The position numbers and the translations under genes were made by a program. 52,564 nucleotides of DNA from Bacteroidota bacterium (GTDB taxonomy: Bacteria; Bacteroidota; Bacteroidia; Cytophagales; Cyclobacteriaceae). Within the stretch, counting starts at the first letter, position 1. Each line of letters begins with the position of its first letter. Positions 52,093 to 52,564 of this stretch are shown here, one piece after another. Under the pieces are notes generated by a model, which was given only the letters and a program-made list of their open reading frames with translations, was not told the origin of the DNA and made no database searches. The stretch is from the NCBI GenBank assembly GCA_022567155.1, contig JADFHN010000022.1, forward strand, positions 1-52,564, in the 5' to 3' direction.

Positions 52093-52564
52093 TCAACTTA
52101 TTATATTGTTTCTAAATTTTAACATAAAATCTTTAAACTTTTTAATTATTTTGTCTAAGACTCCTTCTCCTTTTAACTTTGGTGTTCTTAAAGCTGCTTT
52201 CTTTTCAAATTCTTTTATAACAGTATATTTTTTTAAAAGACTATCAACTTGGCTAGTTAATTCTGGTACTATTTTTAATATTTCTTCTAATATTTTTTCA
52301 AAATTAACAGATACTTTTGTGCCTTTTTGAGCTTTTGACAGTGTCAATATCATAGAAGCAGTGTCTACAACCCTAGTATATATGGCATCTTCTGCATCAA
52401 ATAGAGAACTGACATATTCGGTCATTTCTAAATTTAATGTATTACGTTGTTCTGTGATTTTCTTTTGTGCGCTATCTATTTGTTTGTATCTAGTAGCTAA
52501 TTTGGTAGCAGCTGAGGATTTTTGTTTTGTTAAATTAGCTATTACCTTTGAAACTTCGCCTTTT
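52093..52564 (-). CDS. AT-rich coiled-coil protein, C-terminal part, open past the window edge
   Basis: The frame is open from the right edge to a TGA at 52093-52095, giving 156 residues: KGEVSKVIANLTKQ, a long helical region (SAATKLATRYKQIDSAQKK, then TEYVSSLFDAEDAIY), and a basic end KFKDFMLKFRNNIIS. An internal ATG at 52425 is probably not the start. If the TGA is read as sense, the protein continues as GKGYDKKLTRIKGMI to TAA at 52045-52047, two bases before the next ATG. No Trp codon TGG occurs in the visible part. Lys/Ile/Asn-rich composition is unlike all other genes in the window. Family unknown; phage structural or tail-associated proteins are a guess. Confidence 0.65.
   Translation of the reverse strand, partial: KGEVSKVIANLTKQKSSAATKLATRYKQIDSAQKKITEQRNTLNLEMTEYVSSLFDAEDAIYTRVVDTASMILTLSKAQKGTKVSVNFEKILEEILKIVPELTSQVDSLLKKYTVIKEFEKKAALRTPKLKGEGVLDKIIKKFKDFMLKFRNNIIS

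Noticed and set aside
1-52564. tRNA or rRNA genes
   Set aside because: I looked in the longer gaps for cloverleaf-type arms and TTCGA-type T loops and saw none I could support; a tRNA-finding program could still detect one.

Overview
The window looks like a chromosome segment of a Bacteroidota bacterium, probably Cytophagales-like. The reasons are: a split ribosomal/SRP cluster (rpmB, rpmG, a DUF4295 micro-protein, ftsY, rimO); families largely restricted to the phylum (DUF4292, DUF6048, DUF6452, DUF1599, DUF2911, BT_3928-type DoxX proteins); a bacillithiol gene (bshC); many lipoproteins and OmpA/FadL-type outer-membrane proteins; and promoters of the TTTG-N19-TAnnTTTG type instead of sigma70 boxes. 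The order-level placement is inference.

Layout. 1-221: C-terminal scrap of a probable transposase. 252-8711: a minus-strand envelope block, gatA, tatA, an EnvC-like LytM protein, a DUF4292 lipoprotein, a TPR protein, a sugar nucleotidyltransferase, dut and a Wzx-like flippase; the three genes from the DUF4292 gene to the nucleotidyltransferase overlap and look translationally coupled. 8733-9515: a crotonase. 9779-12066: divergent threonine catabolism genes (SDR-type threonine dehydrogenase and kbl). 12385-16340: cdaA and folP (minus), then DUF1599, DoxX and aroK (plus). 16737-19634: a FadL/OmpP1-type porin and a Ser/Tyr/Arg-rich lipoprotein. 19789-22847: proS, nfeD, floA. 22917-25742: a 941-residue lipoprotein built from six PepSY-like repeats. 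26009-28953: rocD, a decayed DUF481 gene and a DsbA/FrnE-like protein. 29682-33528: rpmB, a secreted Xaa-Pro aminopeptidase, rpmG, DUF4295 and ftsY. 34187-38708: a DUF6048/DUF6452 pair, rimO and bshC. 39206-44629: DUF1080, DUF2911, a 3-methyladenine glycosylase, a tandem universal stress protein and a PD40-OmpA protein. 45086-51558: gamma-glutamyltransferase, a TetR regulator, a long repeat-filled gap, a DPP4-like S9 peptidase and a small lipoprotein.

Intergenic DNA carries many small palindromic repeats: CCCGATAGCTATCGGG, GTCGTAGGG hairpins, CCTGCC...GGCAGG modules, and two elements bounded by inverted GTCTGTC-ATAAA-type ends. They lie mostly at operon ends.

The most unusual part is the right edge (about 51.74-52.56 kb). 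Base composition drops abruptly to roughly 30% GC or less. Three minus-strand ORFs follow each other there with 2-nt gaps, but only if two in-frame TGA codons are read as sense. This suggests the edge of an AT-rich phage-like element that uses a TGA-reassigned code, integrated or mis-joined next to the chromosome. It is a hypothesis that needs the neighbouring sequence.
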